Shown piece after piece: positions 28,431-37,275 of a DNA stretch of 64,000 bases. The DNA comes from an uncultured Eudoraea sp. (GTDB lineage Bacteria > Bacteroidota > Bacteroidia > Flavobacteriales > Flavobacteriaceae), in the NCBI RefSeq assembly GCF_947260015.1, contig NZ_CAMYOM010000002.1, positions 62,001-126,000 on the forward strand, written 5' to 3'. Below the pieces are notes generated by a model. It ran no database searches and was not told the origin of the DNA. It worked only from the letters and a program-made list of their open reading frames with translations. Within the stretch, counting starts at the first letter, position 1. Each line of letters opens with the position of its first letter. The position numbers and the translations under genes were made by a program.

Positions 28431-28946
28431 ATGTCCAAATCTGTCATTCATATTTTTATTTTACTAGTTGTAATTACAGCATGCAAGACAGAGAACAAAA
28501 GTGAAGAATTGTCCATGAACGACAAGCTTTCCAATAATTTAAATGTATTTATTGATTCGTGCTGGAATGACCAAAATGTCTCCGAATTGAATGAACTAGT
28601 TTCGAAGAATTTTGTTAGAATGCTCAATGGTATCAAAGTGGCAGGGAATGAAAATGAAATGGCGGCTCATATGAATGTATTTTTTACAGGATTTCCTGAC
28701 CTAAAAATTCAATATAGTGATGCGCATATTGAAGGCAATAAAATATTTATGAACTGGGAATGTACCGGAAGTAATACCGGCGTGTTTGGTGAAATGCGGG
28801 CTACGGGTAAAAAAGTTAAGATTCAGGGAATTTCCCACCTTTATTTCACGGAAGAAGGGAAATTATATAAGGAAGACGTGTATTATAACGAACTAGATCT
28901 GCTGCAACAACTGGGTTATACCCTTACATCACCTGTGCTTGAATAA
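28431..28946 (+). CDS. SnoaL/ester-cyclase-like lipoprotein
   Basis: ATG 28431 is preferred to an in-frame GTG at 28419, giving 171 residues. The N-terminus has a lipobox ending VITAC (Cys at about residue 18). The rest is an NTF2-fold domain of the SnoaL/ester cyclase type: a helix with a WNDQNVSELNEL segment, GFPDLKI, NWECTGSNTG, GKKVKIQG and EDVYYNELDLLQQLGYT. The same landmarks recur in the C-terminal half of the protein encoded at 30373-31299, so the two are paralogues. The family includes polyketide cyclases and many uncharacterised secreted proteins. First gene of a short operon with the next gene; a specific reaction cannot be assigned. Confidence 0.75.
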   Translation: MSKSVIHIFILLVVITACKTENKSEELSMNDKLSNNLNVFIDSCWNDQNVSELNELVSKNFVRMLNGIKVAGNENEMAAHMNVFFTGFPDLKIQYSDAHIEGNKIFMNWECTGSNTGVFGEMRATGKKVKIQGISHLYFTEEGKLYKEDVYYNELDLLQQLGYTLTSPVLE

Positions 28947-28991
28947 TTTAAATCCAATTTATTAATTAGTTTCACAAAAATTGAATCAACA

Positions 28992-29759
28992 ATGAGAACT
29001 TTAATGACAAGAGTAACAAGTTTATTTTTACTATTAGTTACCGGGGCGATAGGACTTGCCCAGGAAAGTAATACCCAGGCATATTGGGTACATGAGGATG
29101 TAGTTAAACCCTCTAAGGTAGCCGACTACGAATCCGTTTGCAAAGAATTAACGGATAACCTAAAAAAACATGACATTCAGGAAATTAGTACCATAGTTAC
29201 CAATACACAAGATGACCGGTATTTATGGGTATCGCCTATTACCAGTATGGCGGATATTGATAAACCCGTTTTTGCATCACTTAGAGAAAAAATGGGTCCG
29301 CAGACTTTTGAAAATATTTTTAATAGAATGGACGAATGTTATGATATTGAACAAGATTATATCATACATTTAGACAAGGCACTGTCGTACATGCCAGAAG
29401 GCATAACACAAACACCTGAAGGTGAAAATTATCGAAAATTCTTCTATTTTCATATAACGCCGTCAAACAGGTCTGTGGTCAAAAAGAACATGGAAGCCAT
29501 AACTAATTTATTTGCTAGTAAGGGTTCTAAATTCTATTACAGGGTTTACAAAAGTGGATTCGGTACCAGGGGTGAGTTTTATATGGTAGCTGCCGCTGCA
29601 AAAAACAGTACTGACTATAGTGCTAAAGTAACCGCAAACAATGAACTTTTAGGTGATGAGTGGCCTAAATTATACAACGAACTAAGAAGTAATTTGCTGA
29701 AATTTGAAGTATTTACAGGAAGAATGAGACCGGATATGGCATATAGTCCATCCAAATAA
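28992..29759 (+). CDS. exported protein of about 255 aa, possible two-repeat alpha/beta-barrel
   Basis: A signal peptide (about residues 1-23, ending GLAQ) is followed by two similar halves of about 110 residues. Each begins with a strand and a polar helix (YWVHEDVVKPSKVADYES; FYFHITPSNRSVVKKNME) and contains an aromatic strand (YLWVSPI; EFYMVAAAA). This pattern resembles tandem dimeric alpha/beta-barrel (ABM-like) domains, but that is a weak structural guess. It lies 45 bases after the SnoaL-like lipoprotein gene and before a terminator. A protein of the same length and layout is encoded at 31350-32114. Function unknown. Confidence 0.7.
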   Translation: MRTLMTRVTSLFLLLVTGAIGLAQESNTQAYWVHEDVVKPSKVADYESVCKELTDNLKKHDIQEISTIVTNTQDDRYLWVSPITSMADIDKPVFASLREKMGPQTFENIFNRMDECYDIEQDYIIHLDKALSYMPEGITQTPEGENYRKFFYFHITPSNRSVVKKNMEAITNLFASKGSKFYYRVYKSGFGTRGEFYMVAAAAKNSTDYSAKVTANNELLGDEWPKLYNELRSNLLKFEVFTGRMRPDMAYSPSK

Positions 29760-29773
29760 ATATTAACTATAAC

Positions 29774-29803
29774 CCCCAATAGTCCAAAACTATTGGGGTT
29801 TTT
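29774..29803 (+). terminator. rho-independent terminator
   Basis: Stem CCCCAATAGT with ACTATTGGGG, loop CCAAA, followed by TTTTT, 14 bases after the stop of the 255-residue protein gene. It separates the two-gene from the three-gene part of the cluster. Confidence 0.88.
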
Positions 29804-29832
29804 ACTATACACCAATCATTAAATTTTAAAAA

Positions 29833-30348
29833 ATGAAAAAAATTCTATTATTGTTCTTAGCAGCAGTGTTTTTTATAAGCTGTAAAAATGTCGAACCAAA
29901 ATATTTCTCTTCGTCTCCTGAAATAGATGAAGTTAAGGCTCTTGTGAAGGATTATAACGCAGGAGATTGGACCGCCTGGATGACTCATTACGCAGATACG
30001 GCAAAAATACAACATAACACACTCGAAGATTCTACACCAGCCGAATTATTAGAAGGGCTTAAAGATTTGCTTGCCGGTACATCTAGTTATGGATTTACAG
30101 ACAAGGATATATTCTATGAAATGGTGATTGATGATGACAATGAAAAATGGGTAAATTTCTGGGGTACCTGGGAAGGAACCATCGCGGCCAATAACCAGAA
30201 ACTTATTATACCGGTTCATCTTACTGCACAGTTTGTCGACGGTAAAATTGTGGAAGAACATGGCTACTATGATTTATCTGAATACATGGCGATCCTACTG
30301 GAAATTGAGGCAGAGATGATAGTGGAGGAAGAAGTTATGGAAGAATAA
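29833..30348 (+). CDS. NTF2-like lipoprotein
   Basis: Lipoprotein of 171 residues with lipobox FISC (Cys at about residue 17). The mature part looks like an NTF2-fold domain: a first helix (EIDEVKALVKDYNAGDWTAW), HYADTAKI, and strands with WVNFWGTWEG, LIIPVHLTAQFVDGKIVEEH. The whole length aligns with the N-terminal half of the next gene product. An 18-base stretch of DNA (TACGCAGATACGGCAAAA) is identical in the two genes, indicating a fairly recent tandem duplication. It starts a second transcript after a terminator. No catalytic residues can be assigned. Confidence 0.75.
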   Translation: MKKILLLFLAAVFFISCKNVEPKYFSSSPEIDEVKALVKDYNAGDWTAWMTHYADTAKIQHNTLEDSTPAELLEGLKDLLAGTSSYGFTDKDIFYEMVIDDDNEKWVNFWGTWEGTIAANNQKLIIPVHLTAQFVDGKIVEEHGYYDLSEYMAILLEIEAEMIVEEEVMEE

Positions 30349-30372
30349 TCTATAAATATAAATTAACTATAA

Positions 30373-31299
30373 ATGAAAAAAATATTTTTGATAGGACTTG
30401 CTGCGACTCTTTTTATAGCATGTGAGCAAAAAGCTGAAAGGTACAGTACATCAGGGCCCGAGGTAGATTTAGTAAAAGGACTACTGGCCGATTACGAAAA
30501 TGGGGATTGGGAAAGCTGGCAGGAAAAATACGCAGATACGGCAAAAGTTTACTACAATCAATGGGATAATTATGCGACTGTGGCTGAATCTATGGAAGGG
30601 CATAAACAGAATATTGAATTATTAAGTTCATATAAATTTGCTGATGATGTCATTTATGAAAAAATAGTAAGCGATAGTGGGAATACATGGATTAATTTCT
30701 GGGGGAAATGGGAAGGTACCCTTAAGGAAAATAATAAAGTAATTGAATTACCAGTGCATCTCTCCGTACGGGTTTTAGACGGGAAAGTGGTGCAGGAAAA
30801 TGGTTTTTGGGATAACTCCATTATACAAACGGCCCTCCAGGAAATTGAGGAGATGAAAAATGCACCTGAAATTGAAAAAACCATTATGGCCAACCATGAT
30901 AAAATGGTTGAAGCCTGGAACAATAATGATGCTGAAGCCTTTATGGCAATTTCAGCGGCTAATGTCATCAGGAACTCCAATGGCACACGGCAAGCCAACA
31001 ATCAGTCAGAATATACAGACATGATGAAACAATTCCATATCGGTTTCCCGGATTTCAAAGTAAGTCTGGACAGTTATTTTCTTAAAGGCGGAAAGTCTTA
31101 TTTAAACTGGACCTGTACTGGCACTAACACGGGGCCATTTATGGCCAATCCTCCAACCGGTAAAAAAATGGAGATCCACGGATATAGTGTTTGGGCATTT
31201 GACACCAATGGACTAGCTGTCCAAGAGGATGCCTTTTTTGACAATATGGGTATGTTAAGTCAATTAGGGTACACGCTTTCACCCCCTATGGATAAGTAG
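30373..31299 (+). CDS. two-domain NTF2-like + SnoaL-like lipoprotein (fusion)
   Basis: Protein of 308 residues with lipobox FIAC (Cys at about residue 17). Residues 20-165 match the upstream NTF2-like lipoprotein (GDWESWQEKYADTAKV, WINFWGKWEG, LPVHLSVRVLDGKVVQE). Residues 170-308 match the SnoaL-like lipoprotein encoded at 28431 (GFPDFKVSLDS, NWTCTGTNTG, GKKMEIHG, EDAFFDNMGMLSQLGYT). It therefore joins the two domain types that exist as separate neighbouring genes. It is 24 bases after the previous gene and 50 before the next. The arrangement suggests the domains work together at a membrane surface; what they bind is unknown. Confidence 0.78.
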   Translation: MKKIFLIGLAATLFIACEQKAERYSTSGPEVDLVKGLLADYENGDWESWQEKYADTAKVYYNQWDNYATVAESMEGHKQNIELLSSYKFADDVIYEKIVSDSGNTWINFWGKWEGTLKENNKVIELPVHLSVRVLDGKVVQENGFWDNSIIQTALQEIEEMKNAPEIEKTIMANHDKMVEAWNNNDAEAFMAISAANVIRNSNGTRQANNQSEYTDMMKQFHIGFPDFKVSLDSYFLKGGKSYLNWTCTGTNTGPFMANPPTGKKMEIHGYSVWAFDTNGLAVQEDAFFDNMGMLSQLGYTLSPPMDK

Positions 31300-31349
31300 G
31301 GAACTTTAAATTAATAGAAATAATACGATTAACTTTAATCTTTAAAACA

Positions 31350-32114
31350 ATGAGAAAATTTATTTACCTGATGTTACTTATTCCTTTTTTAGTAATATCT
31401 CAAGGCCCAGAAGAATACGTGGTAATGGAAAATGTCATGTTAACCGCTATTCCGGCAAAAACTGCGGAATTTGAAGCAGGTTTAGCTGCGCATAATAAAA
31501 AATACCATGCAGAAGGTACATATGGTGCCCGTGTTTATTGGATTTCGAATGGTAAAAATGCCGGGAAATATATTTGGGCGATGGGACCCTTACCCTGGAG
31601 CGCAATGGATAGCAGACCAGCCGTTGATGGGCATGATGAGGATTGGAGCAAAAATGTAGTTCCTTATACCACGGCTGAAAGCGACGTTACCTACTGGAGA
31701 TTTCATCCGCAATTCTCCAATTTTTCCAACGATTTTGAATTAAAGTATTTATCTGTTTTCATGGTAGATTTTAAACGATTTAAATACCCCGAAATGATAA
31801 GTATTCTGGAAAGAGTTAAAAAGGTAAATACGGAAAAAAGTCCTGATGAAATCTATGGAGTTTACACTAATGAAATGCCAGATACTGAGGACGGTAGAGA
31901 TATGGCTTTTGTAAATTTCTTTAGTAATTCAGGATGGATGGGTCGTGAAGACAAATTTCCTAAAAAGTTTGATGAAGTACATGGCGAAGGAAGTTTTATG
32001 AAATTCCTTCAGGACGTTGAAGCATCTACGAACGGAGATCGTTCAGAATTATGGACATTCAGGGAGGACCTAAGTGGACTGATCGGTACCGTCAATGCTC
32101 AGGATAGACAGTAA
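31350..32114 (+). CDS. exported protein of about 255 aa, second copy type
   Basis: A signal peptide (about residues 1-18, ending VISQG) is followed by two halves of similar layout (YVVMENVMLTAIPAKTAEFE; KYLSVFMVDFKRFKYPEM), each with a strand, helix and aromatic strands including YIWAMGPLPW. The length and two-repeat plan match the product of 28992-29759, although the sequences have diverged. It closes the three-gene transcript; a terminator follows about 60 bases later. A dimeric alpha/beta-barrel-like fold is a guess from the pattern. Function unknown. Confidence 0.68.
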   Translation: MRKFIYLMLLIPFLVISQGPEEYVVMENVMLTAIPAKTAEFEAGLAAHNKKYHAEGTYGARVYWISNGKNAGKYIWAMGPLPWSAMDSRPAVDGHDEDWSKNVVPYTTAESDVTYWRFHPQFSNFSNDFELKYLSVFMVDFKRFKYPEMISILERVKKVNTEKSPDEIYGVYTNEMPDTEDGRDMAFVNFFSNSGWMGREDKFPKKFDEVHGEGSFMKFLQDVEASTNGDRSELWTFREDLSGLIGTVNAQDRQ

Positions 32115-32177
32115 TTACCGCTAATTTTAATAAATGTAGTTATAAAATGAAATAGATTTTAAACCAGCCAATGAAAC

Positions 32178-32201
32178 AAAACCCGGTATTAACCGGGTTT
32201 T
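32178..32201 (+). terminator. rho-independent terminator
   Basis: Stem ACCCGGT with ACCGGGT flanked by A and T runs, 63 bases after the stop of the last cluster gene. Confidence 0.8.
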
Positions 32202-32278
32202 ATTTGTTTATATTCTTATATTATTTTTTTCTTAATAAATAAAATTATTACTAACTTATACAGCAATAAGACAGACTA

Positions 32279-32659
32279 ATGATACACAATAAATACTGGC
32301 AGGCCTTTTTCGCGCTATCACCCATAATTATTTTATTTATTATGATGCTGGGGTATTTTGTTTTTCTATTTTCCATATTAAGCAATATTCCCGAATTGGA
32401 GCAAGCTCATGATGGGCCACCTGAACTTATTATTGAATGGATAGGCTCTTTCTTTGTGGTGATTTTTTTAGTGATACTACTTTCTGTTGCAAGTTTGGTA
32501 TTCTTTATCGTACATGCCGTTCAAAATCCGAATCTCAAGCAGGGTCATATGTTGTTATTATGGATCTTACTGTTCATTTTTGTTGGCGGCTTAGGAGAAT
32601 TGATCTACTGGCTGGTGGAAATTGTAGCGAAAAGAAGCGAAAATGAGCAATTAGAATAA
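32279..32659 (+). CDS. hypothetical small membrane protein
   Basis: 126 residues with three strong hydrophobic segments (about 12-34, 55-80 and 90-114) and an acidic loop (ELEQAHDGPPEL) between the first two; the C-terminus is charged. No family is recognised. It stands between the terminator of the NTF2/SnoaL cluster and a 330-base gap, so it is probably transcribed alone. Confidence 0.6.
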   Translation: MIHNKYWQAFFALSPIIILFIMMLGYFVFLFSILSNIPELEQAHDGPPELIIEWIGSFFVVIFLVILLSVASLVFFIVHAVQNPNLKQGHMLLLWILLFIFVGGLGELIYWLVEIVAKRSENEQLE

Positions 32660-32992
32660 TCTTTCCAATAGAATCCAAAAGGTCCTTTATATTAAAACCG
32701 TCCTCAGTGGGGCTGCGCTTTCGGCTCTTTATATTGATTTATTTGCTTCAAAATCTGCAACATAGGGAGGTAAATATAAGAAATCCAAAGTGACAGTTTA
32801 ATATACTCTCATTAGCACCGATATTCCAACTTAAGAACAGATTGCTTATTTAAAAGACTACCCTCCATAGATTGAAGTGAACTCAAATAATCAGTTTTTA
32901 ATGGATGCCCATAAAGTCTGTAATCAGTTAGATTCATAAAAAAAAACTATTTTTAATAACGAACTAATCCGATCCAAACTAAACCAATTAAA
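32660..32992. other. intergenic region without a recognisable gene
   Basis: 333 bases before the MFS transporter gene. A GC-richer patch around 32698-32735 stands out from the AT-rich rest, but no coding frame, RNA gene, hairpin or consensus promoter was recognised. Confidence 0.55.
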
Positions 32993-34336
32993 ATGTCGCA
33001 AATTTCTATAAGCTCAGCCAAGCCAAGATTAACTTTTTGGCAAATCTGGAATATGAGTTTCGGTTTCCTGGGAATTCAATTCGGATTTGCATTGCAAAAT
33101 GCCAACGTAAGTAGGATTTTTGAAACTTTGGGGGCATCTAAAGACGCATTGCCAATTCTATGGCTGGCAGCCCCGGTAACAGGGCTGCTTGTACAACCAA
33201 TTATTGGTTATTACAGCGATAGAACCTGGCACCGTAAATGGGGAAGGCGCAGGCCTTTTTTCGCGATTGGAGCAATTCTTGCCACTATAGCTTTATTCGC
33301 AATGCCAAATTCAACTGAGCTTTGGATGGCAGTAATTATGCTGTGGCTGATGGACGCATCAATTAACATAAGTATGGAACCATTCAGGGCTTTTGTTGGT
33401 GACATGTTGCCCAATGAACAGCGGACCAGCGGATTTGCTATGCAAAGTTTTTTTATTGGTTTAGGCGCTGTAATTGCCTCTGCCCTGCCCTTTATAATGA
33501 CGAATTGGTTTGGAGTAGAGAATATAGCCGCGGATGGTGGTATCCCGGATTCGGTAAAATGGTCTTTTTACATTGGGGGCATTGCCTATTTCACCGCCGT
33601 AATGTGGACGGTTTTTAACACCGAAGAATATCCACCCGATGATATTGAAAAGCTTAAAAATGAGAATGCAGAGAAAGGAGTATTCACCGGACTCAAAGAA
33701 TCTTTTATGGGAATTTTTAAAATGCCCAAAACCATGGTGCAGCTGGCATTTGTACAATTTTTTTCCTGGTTTGCTTTATTTGCTATGTGGATCTATACAA
33801 CATCAGCTGTGACCAGCCATATTTACGTTACATCTGATACTGCTTCTTCCTTATACAATGAGGGTGCAGATTGGGTAGGAATTTGCTTTGCTGTATACAA
33901 CGGAATTGCCGCCCTGGTAGCCTTTTTATTGCCCGTGGTTGCTAAAAGAATCAGCAGGAAAATGACACATTTAATAGCCCTTGTTATTGGGGGAATTGGA
34001 TTGATCTCTATTTATTTTATTTCCGATCCAAATTTATTGCTGGTATCCATGATAGGAGTTGGTATTGCCTGGGCTAGCATTTTGTCAATGCCCTATGCTA
34101 TGTTATCCAGTATTTTACCGGCTAATAAGATGGGTTATTATATGGGGGTTTTTAACTTCTTTATTGTTATTCCACAAATTGTGGCGGCAGGTATCCTCGG
34201 TTTTTTATTAAAATCGTTTTTTGGAAATATTTCTATCTATGCATTGATAATTGGAGGCGTTTCAATGATCATTGCCGGCCTATTATGTGTTTTTGTCCAG
34301 GACAATGAAGTCAGTGCTGATTTAGCAAAAAAATAG
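32993..34336 (+). CDS. MFS transporter, SLC45-like sugar permease
   Basis: Membrane protein of 447 residues with about 12 transmembrane helices. It belongs to the MFS branch that includes SLC45 and bacterial maltose/sucrose permeases: GFLGIQFGFALQNANVSRI in helix 1, then LAAPVTGLLVQPIIGYYSDR with the loop motif WHRKWGRRRPF, and the EPFRAFVGDMLP segment. These proteins usually import disaccharides with protons. Related genes in Bacteroidota sit in maltodextrin loci, but here the neighbours are a TonB-dependent receptor (convergent) and no glycosidase, so the substrate is open. Confidence 0.85.
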   Translation: MSQISISSAKPRLTFWQIWNMSFGFLGIQFGFALQNANVSRIFETLGASKDALPILWLAAPVTGLLVQPIIGYYSDRTWHRKWGRRRPFFAIGAILATIALFAMPNSTELWMAVIMLWLMDASINISMEPFRAFVGDMLPNEQRTSGFAMQSFFIGLGAVIASALPFIMTNWFGVENIAADGGIPDSVKWSFYIGGIAYFTAVMWTVFNTEEYPPDDIEKLKNENAEKGVFTGLKESFMGIFKMPKTMVQLAFVQFFSWFALFAMWIYTTSAVTSHIYVTSDTASSLYNEGADWVGICFAVYNGIAALVAFLLPVVAKRISRKMTHLIALVIGGIGLISIYFISDPNLLLVSMIGVGIAWASILSMPYAMLSSILPANKMGYYMGVFNFFIVIPQIVAAGILGFLLKSFFGNISIYALIIGGVSMIIAGLLCVFVQDNEVSADLAKK

Positions 34337-34369
34337 TCCTGTTTTAATCTAGTTGAGGTTTTAGGCTGC

Positions 34370-36532
34370 TTATAGATTATCTAATTGATTGCTTTTTTTA
34401 TCCTTACTAATTGTCCAAAAAAATCCGACGAAAAAGAAAGTATCTGCAGGAGGGCGTATGGCCAACCTTTCAAAAACTCCATTTGAATTAGGTGAATTAG
34501 CATATTCATAATTACTGATATTATCAAAACCTAGTACATTGCTCACGGAGAAGTAAAGGATTTTTTGCTGATCAATTAAATAGGCCCAGTTAAAACTCAG
34601 GTTGTTATAAGAACTTGTCTTTTCGGCAAGGAAATCAGGGCTATTAGGATCATCATAAGGCCGCCCGGAACCAAAGGTATAGGATAATCCAACTTGTGAC
34701 CTTAGCTTATCAACCCAATATTTGGTAACTGCGGAAAAGCTGTGATTTGGAGCAAAATTAGGAGTAGCTTGTTGCGGAAAATTCAGATATTCCCTTTCTG
34801 TATTCAAATAAGAATAAGAAAGCCAGTAATCCAAATTGTTAAGACTTTTGTTATCTCTCCAGAAAATATCCAGACCCGATGCATATCCACTGCCATTATT
34901 GTTATAATTGGAATCGAATAAGGGAAGCTCGGTGTCATATTTTATTAGATTTTGATAATCTTTGTAATAAGCTTCTGCCCTAAAGGTCCTGCCATCATCT
35001 AAATATTGATAATTTAAGATGTAATGCGAGGCTTTAGCCATTTTCAATTCCTGATTATACTTCAAATAGTCAATCTGTGGATTTTGATAGAAATCGCCAT
35101 AGGCCAATGAAAATTGCCCGTGATCTCCGCTCTTATATGCAAGTGAGATCCTTGGTGCTAAATTTAATTCGTTTAACGCATTTGAATGTTCGGCCCTTAC
35201 ACCCAGTTTCACGGCAAAGCGATTGCTTAAAAAGATATCGCCTTCAGTAAATACTGAGCTTAGATTATCATTAAAATTACTCTGAAAATCTAATCCATCT
35301 ACTGGCCGAAATGAATCCGTATAGTCGGTAATGAAATATTCAATGCCAAAATTTAGATTAAAACGATTGCTAAATCCTTTTCTTATTTTAAATTTCAAAT
35401 GCGCTGCAGTCTGATTTGTATGGATCTTGTCCTGAAATAATCCGATCACATTCCCATCATATGAAATACTCGCTCCAGTATTGAATGACCACTCATTAGC
35501 AAGAAATTCTTTATAACTCGCATTAAGGTAAAAATTATTGTTTTTTAGTTGATAGGGCACATATTCTTCAAAATTTATGTTCTGCTGCTCAATATCAAAA
35601 TCGGCATAGGTAAAACCAGCATATAGTTTAAATAGGCTTTTTTCCTTTTTACTGCGAAAAACAGCCTCACCGGAGAAAGATTCATAAGGTGAAATCCAGC
35701 GGACACCCTGATCAGAAGGAATTAAATCCTCATAGGGTGCCAGGTTAATATAAGAAGTGTTTATACTTAGAGACTGATCACCCCATATTTCTGTATGGCC
35801 TAATCCCAGGCCTACTGTCATAGCGGAAAAATCTGTTTTTTCCAGTACTGGTTCATCTATGGTATTTAGTAATAATACGCCGGAAAGGGCCTGTCCGTAT
35901 TCTGCAGAATATCCTCCTGTGCTAAATGTAATCCCTTTAAAAAGAAATGGCGAGAATCGACCTCTTGTAGGAATATTATTCGCAGTCGCATTAAATGGCT
36001 GAAATACGCGCAGTCCATCTATAAAGACCTGTGTCTCATAAGCTTCTCCTCCTCGTACAAATAATCTGCCATCTTCATTTACGGTTGTCGTCCCGGGCAA
36101 GGTTTGTATGGCAGCAACAACATCTCCTAATGCCCCGGCCGTGGTAACAATGTCTAAAGGTTTAAGAACAGATGCCTTTGAATTGCTTCCGGCTTCAAAA
36201 GTTCCTGCTGTAAGGGTAACTCCGGTTAAAGAATTAACCGCTTCATTGAGAATTATTTTTTGATCCGATAAAAAAGATACATCAGCTGCTTCCATGTGAG
36301 TTTCATAACCCATCATGGATATAATAAGCAACCTTGAACCGCTCTCAGAAGTTTTAAAGGTAAAGCTACCGGATGAATCGGTGGAACTACCATCATAAGT
36401 TCCTTCCAGGTAAACGTTAGCACCACTGATGGCATTATTATCCTTATCCATCACCGATCCGGAAATAGTTGTTTGCCCGCAAAGGGACATCGAAAAGAAC
36501 AAAAAGGAAATTATATATACGAACCACTTCAT
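34370..36532 (-). CDS. TonB-dependent outer-membrane receptor
   Basis: Protein of 720 residues. A signal peptide (about 1-19) precedes a carboxypeptidase-regulatory-like domain (about 21-105, ISGSVMDKDNNAISGANV), then a plug domain (about 115-240, with GDVVAAIQTLPGTTTV and RLFVRGGEAYETQVFIDG), then a 22-strand-type barrel ending in a Phe-rich C-terminus (FFFVGFFW). It imports a ligand across the outer membrane using the TonB system. There is no SusD partner beside it, so this is not a classical polysaccharide-utilisation pair; siderophore, vitamin or peptide uptake are alternatives. It converges with the MFS transporter gene and is divergent from the DUF2141 gene. Confidence 0.92.
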   Translation of the reverse strand: MKWFVYIISFLFFSMSLCGQTTISGSVMDKDNNAISGANVYLEGTYDGSSTDSSGSFTFKTSESGSRLLIISMMGYETHMEAADVSFLSDQKIILNEAVNSLTGVTLTAGTFEAGSNSKASVLKPLDIVTTAGALGDVVAAIQTLPGTTTVNEDGRLFVRGGEAYETQVFIDGLRVFQPFNATANNIPTRGRFSPFLFKGITFSTGGYSAEYGQALSGVLLLNTIDEPVLEKTDFSAMTVGLGLGHTEIWGDQSLSINTSYINLAPYEDLIPSDQGVRWISPYESFSGEAVFRSKKEKSLFKLYAGFTYADFDIEQQNINFEEYVPYQLKNNNFYLNASYKEFLANEWSFNTGASISYDGNVIGLFQDKIHTNQTAAHLKFKIRKGFSNRFNLNFGIEYFITDYTDSFRPVDGLDFQSNFNDNLSSVFTEGDIFLSNRFAVKLGVRAEHSNALNELNLAPRISLAYKSGDHGQFSLAYGDFYQNPQIDYLKYNQELKMAKASHYILNYQYLDDGRTFRAEAYYKDYQNLIKYDTELPLFDSNYNNNGSGYASGLDIFWRDNKSLNNLDYWLSYSYLNTEREYLNFPQQATPNFAPNHSFSAVTKYWVDKLRSQVGLSYTFGSGRPYDDPNSPDFLAEKTSSYNNLSFNWAYLIDQQKILYFSVSNVLGFDNISNYEYANSPNSNGVFERLAIRPPADTFFFVGFFWTISKDKKSNQLDNL

Positions 36533-36748
36533 ACCAAAAACTCTTATTTGTTATTGATGCAAAAATGGAATGCATTTTAACCATAGCATAAATTAGCTTA
36601 CCCAACTGTCCTTTGTTTAAGATGAATTGAGGCTCTAAAATATAAACACAATTCAATCCTTATTTTCTACGGTTGGGTAGGGAATAGTTTAGAATGATTG
36701 CAAGTATTAAGAGTTTTGAGCCATCATTAACAAATAAAAAACAGTAGT

Positions 36749-37168
36749 ATGAAAACATTAGCGCTTATTTTAGGTTTATTAATTTCGGGGATTATTGCCA
36801 ATGCACAGGATGCAAAAGGTATTACTATTAAAGTCACTATTGAAAATGTTCTTAGTGATGAAGGTCAAATCCTGGCAGCATTGCATACCCAGGATACTTT
36901 TATGAGAGGTGCGGGAATCCAAAGTTTTAGCTCTGAGGCCAAAACTGGAAGCATTTCCTTCGTTTTTGAAGATGTAAAGCCCGGATCTTATGCAATTTCA
37001 TCTTTACATGATGCAAATGAAAACCAAAGAATGGATTTCCAGGATAGTGGTATGCCAAAAGAAAATTATGCTATGAGCGGAAATGAAATGATCATGGGAC
37101 CCCCAACATTTCAGGATGTAAAGTTTGAGGTAAGTACCGAAGATCTTGAATTAGAGCTTCGTTTTTAA
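36749..37168 (+). CDS. DUF2141 domain exported protein
   Basis: 139 residues: a signal peptide (about 1-19, ANAQ) and one DUF2141 domain (ITIKVTIENVLSDEGQILAAL, KPGSYAISSLHDANENQRMDF). DUF2141 proteins are small periplasmic beta-sandwich proteins of unknown function, frequent beside TonB-dependent receptors in Bacteroidota. It is divergent from the receptor gene with a 216-base shared upstream region and is followed by a strong terminator. Confidence 0.85.
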   Translation: MKTLALILGLLISGIIANAQDAKGITIKVTIENVLSDEGQILAALHTQDTFMRGAGIQSFSSEAKTGSISFVFEDVKPGSYAISSLHDANENQRMDFQDSGMPKENYAMSGNEMIMGPPTFQDVKFEVSTEDLELELRF

Positions 37169-37183
37169 ATAAGTAAAAACTAT

Positions 37184-37210
37184 AAAAAGCCCGCTTAATG
37201 CGGGCTTTTT
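37184..37210 (+). terminator. rho-independent terminator after the DUF2141 gene
   Basis: Perfect 11-base stem AAAAAGCCCGC with GCGGGCTTTTT and loop TTAAT. The A-tract on the far side could also allow termination of the converging dps transcript. Confidence 0.92.
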
Positions 37211-37275
37211 ATTTTAAAGGTTGACTAAAACAAATATATCCTGAATGACTAAGCTATCATTCAATGGTATAAGTG

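Noticed and set aside
34370-37168. Polysaccharide utilisation locus around the TonB-dependent receptor
   Set aside because: No SusD-like lipoprotein, no surface glycoside hydrolase and no hybrid regulator are nearby.
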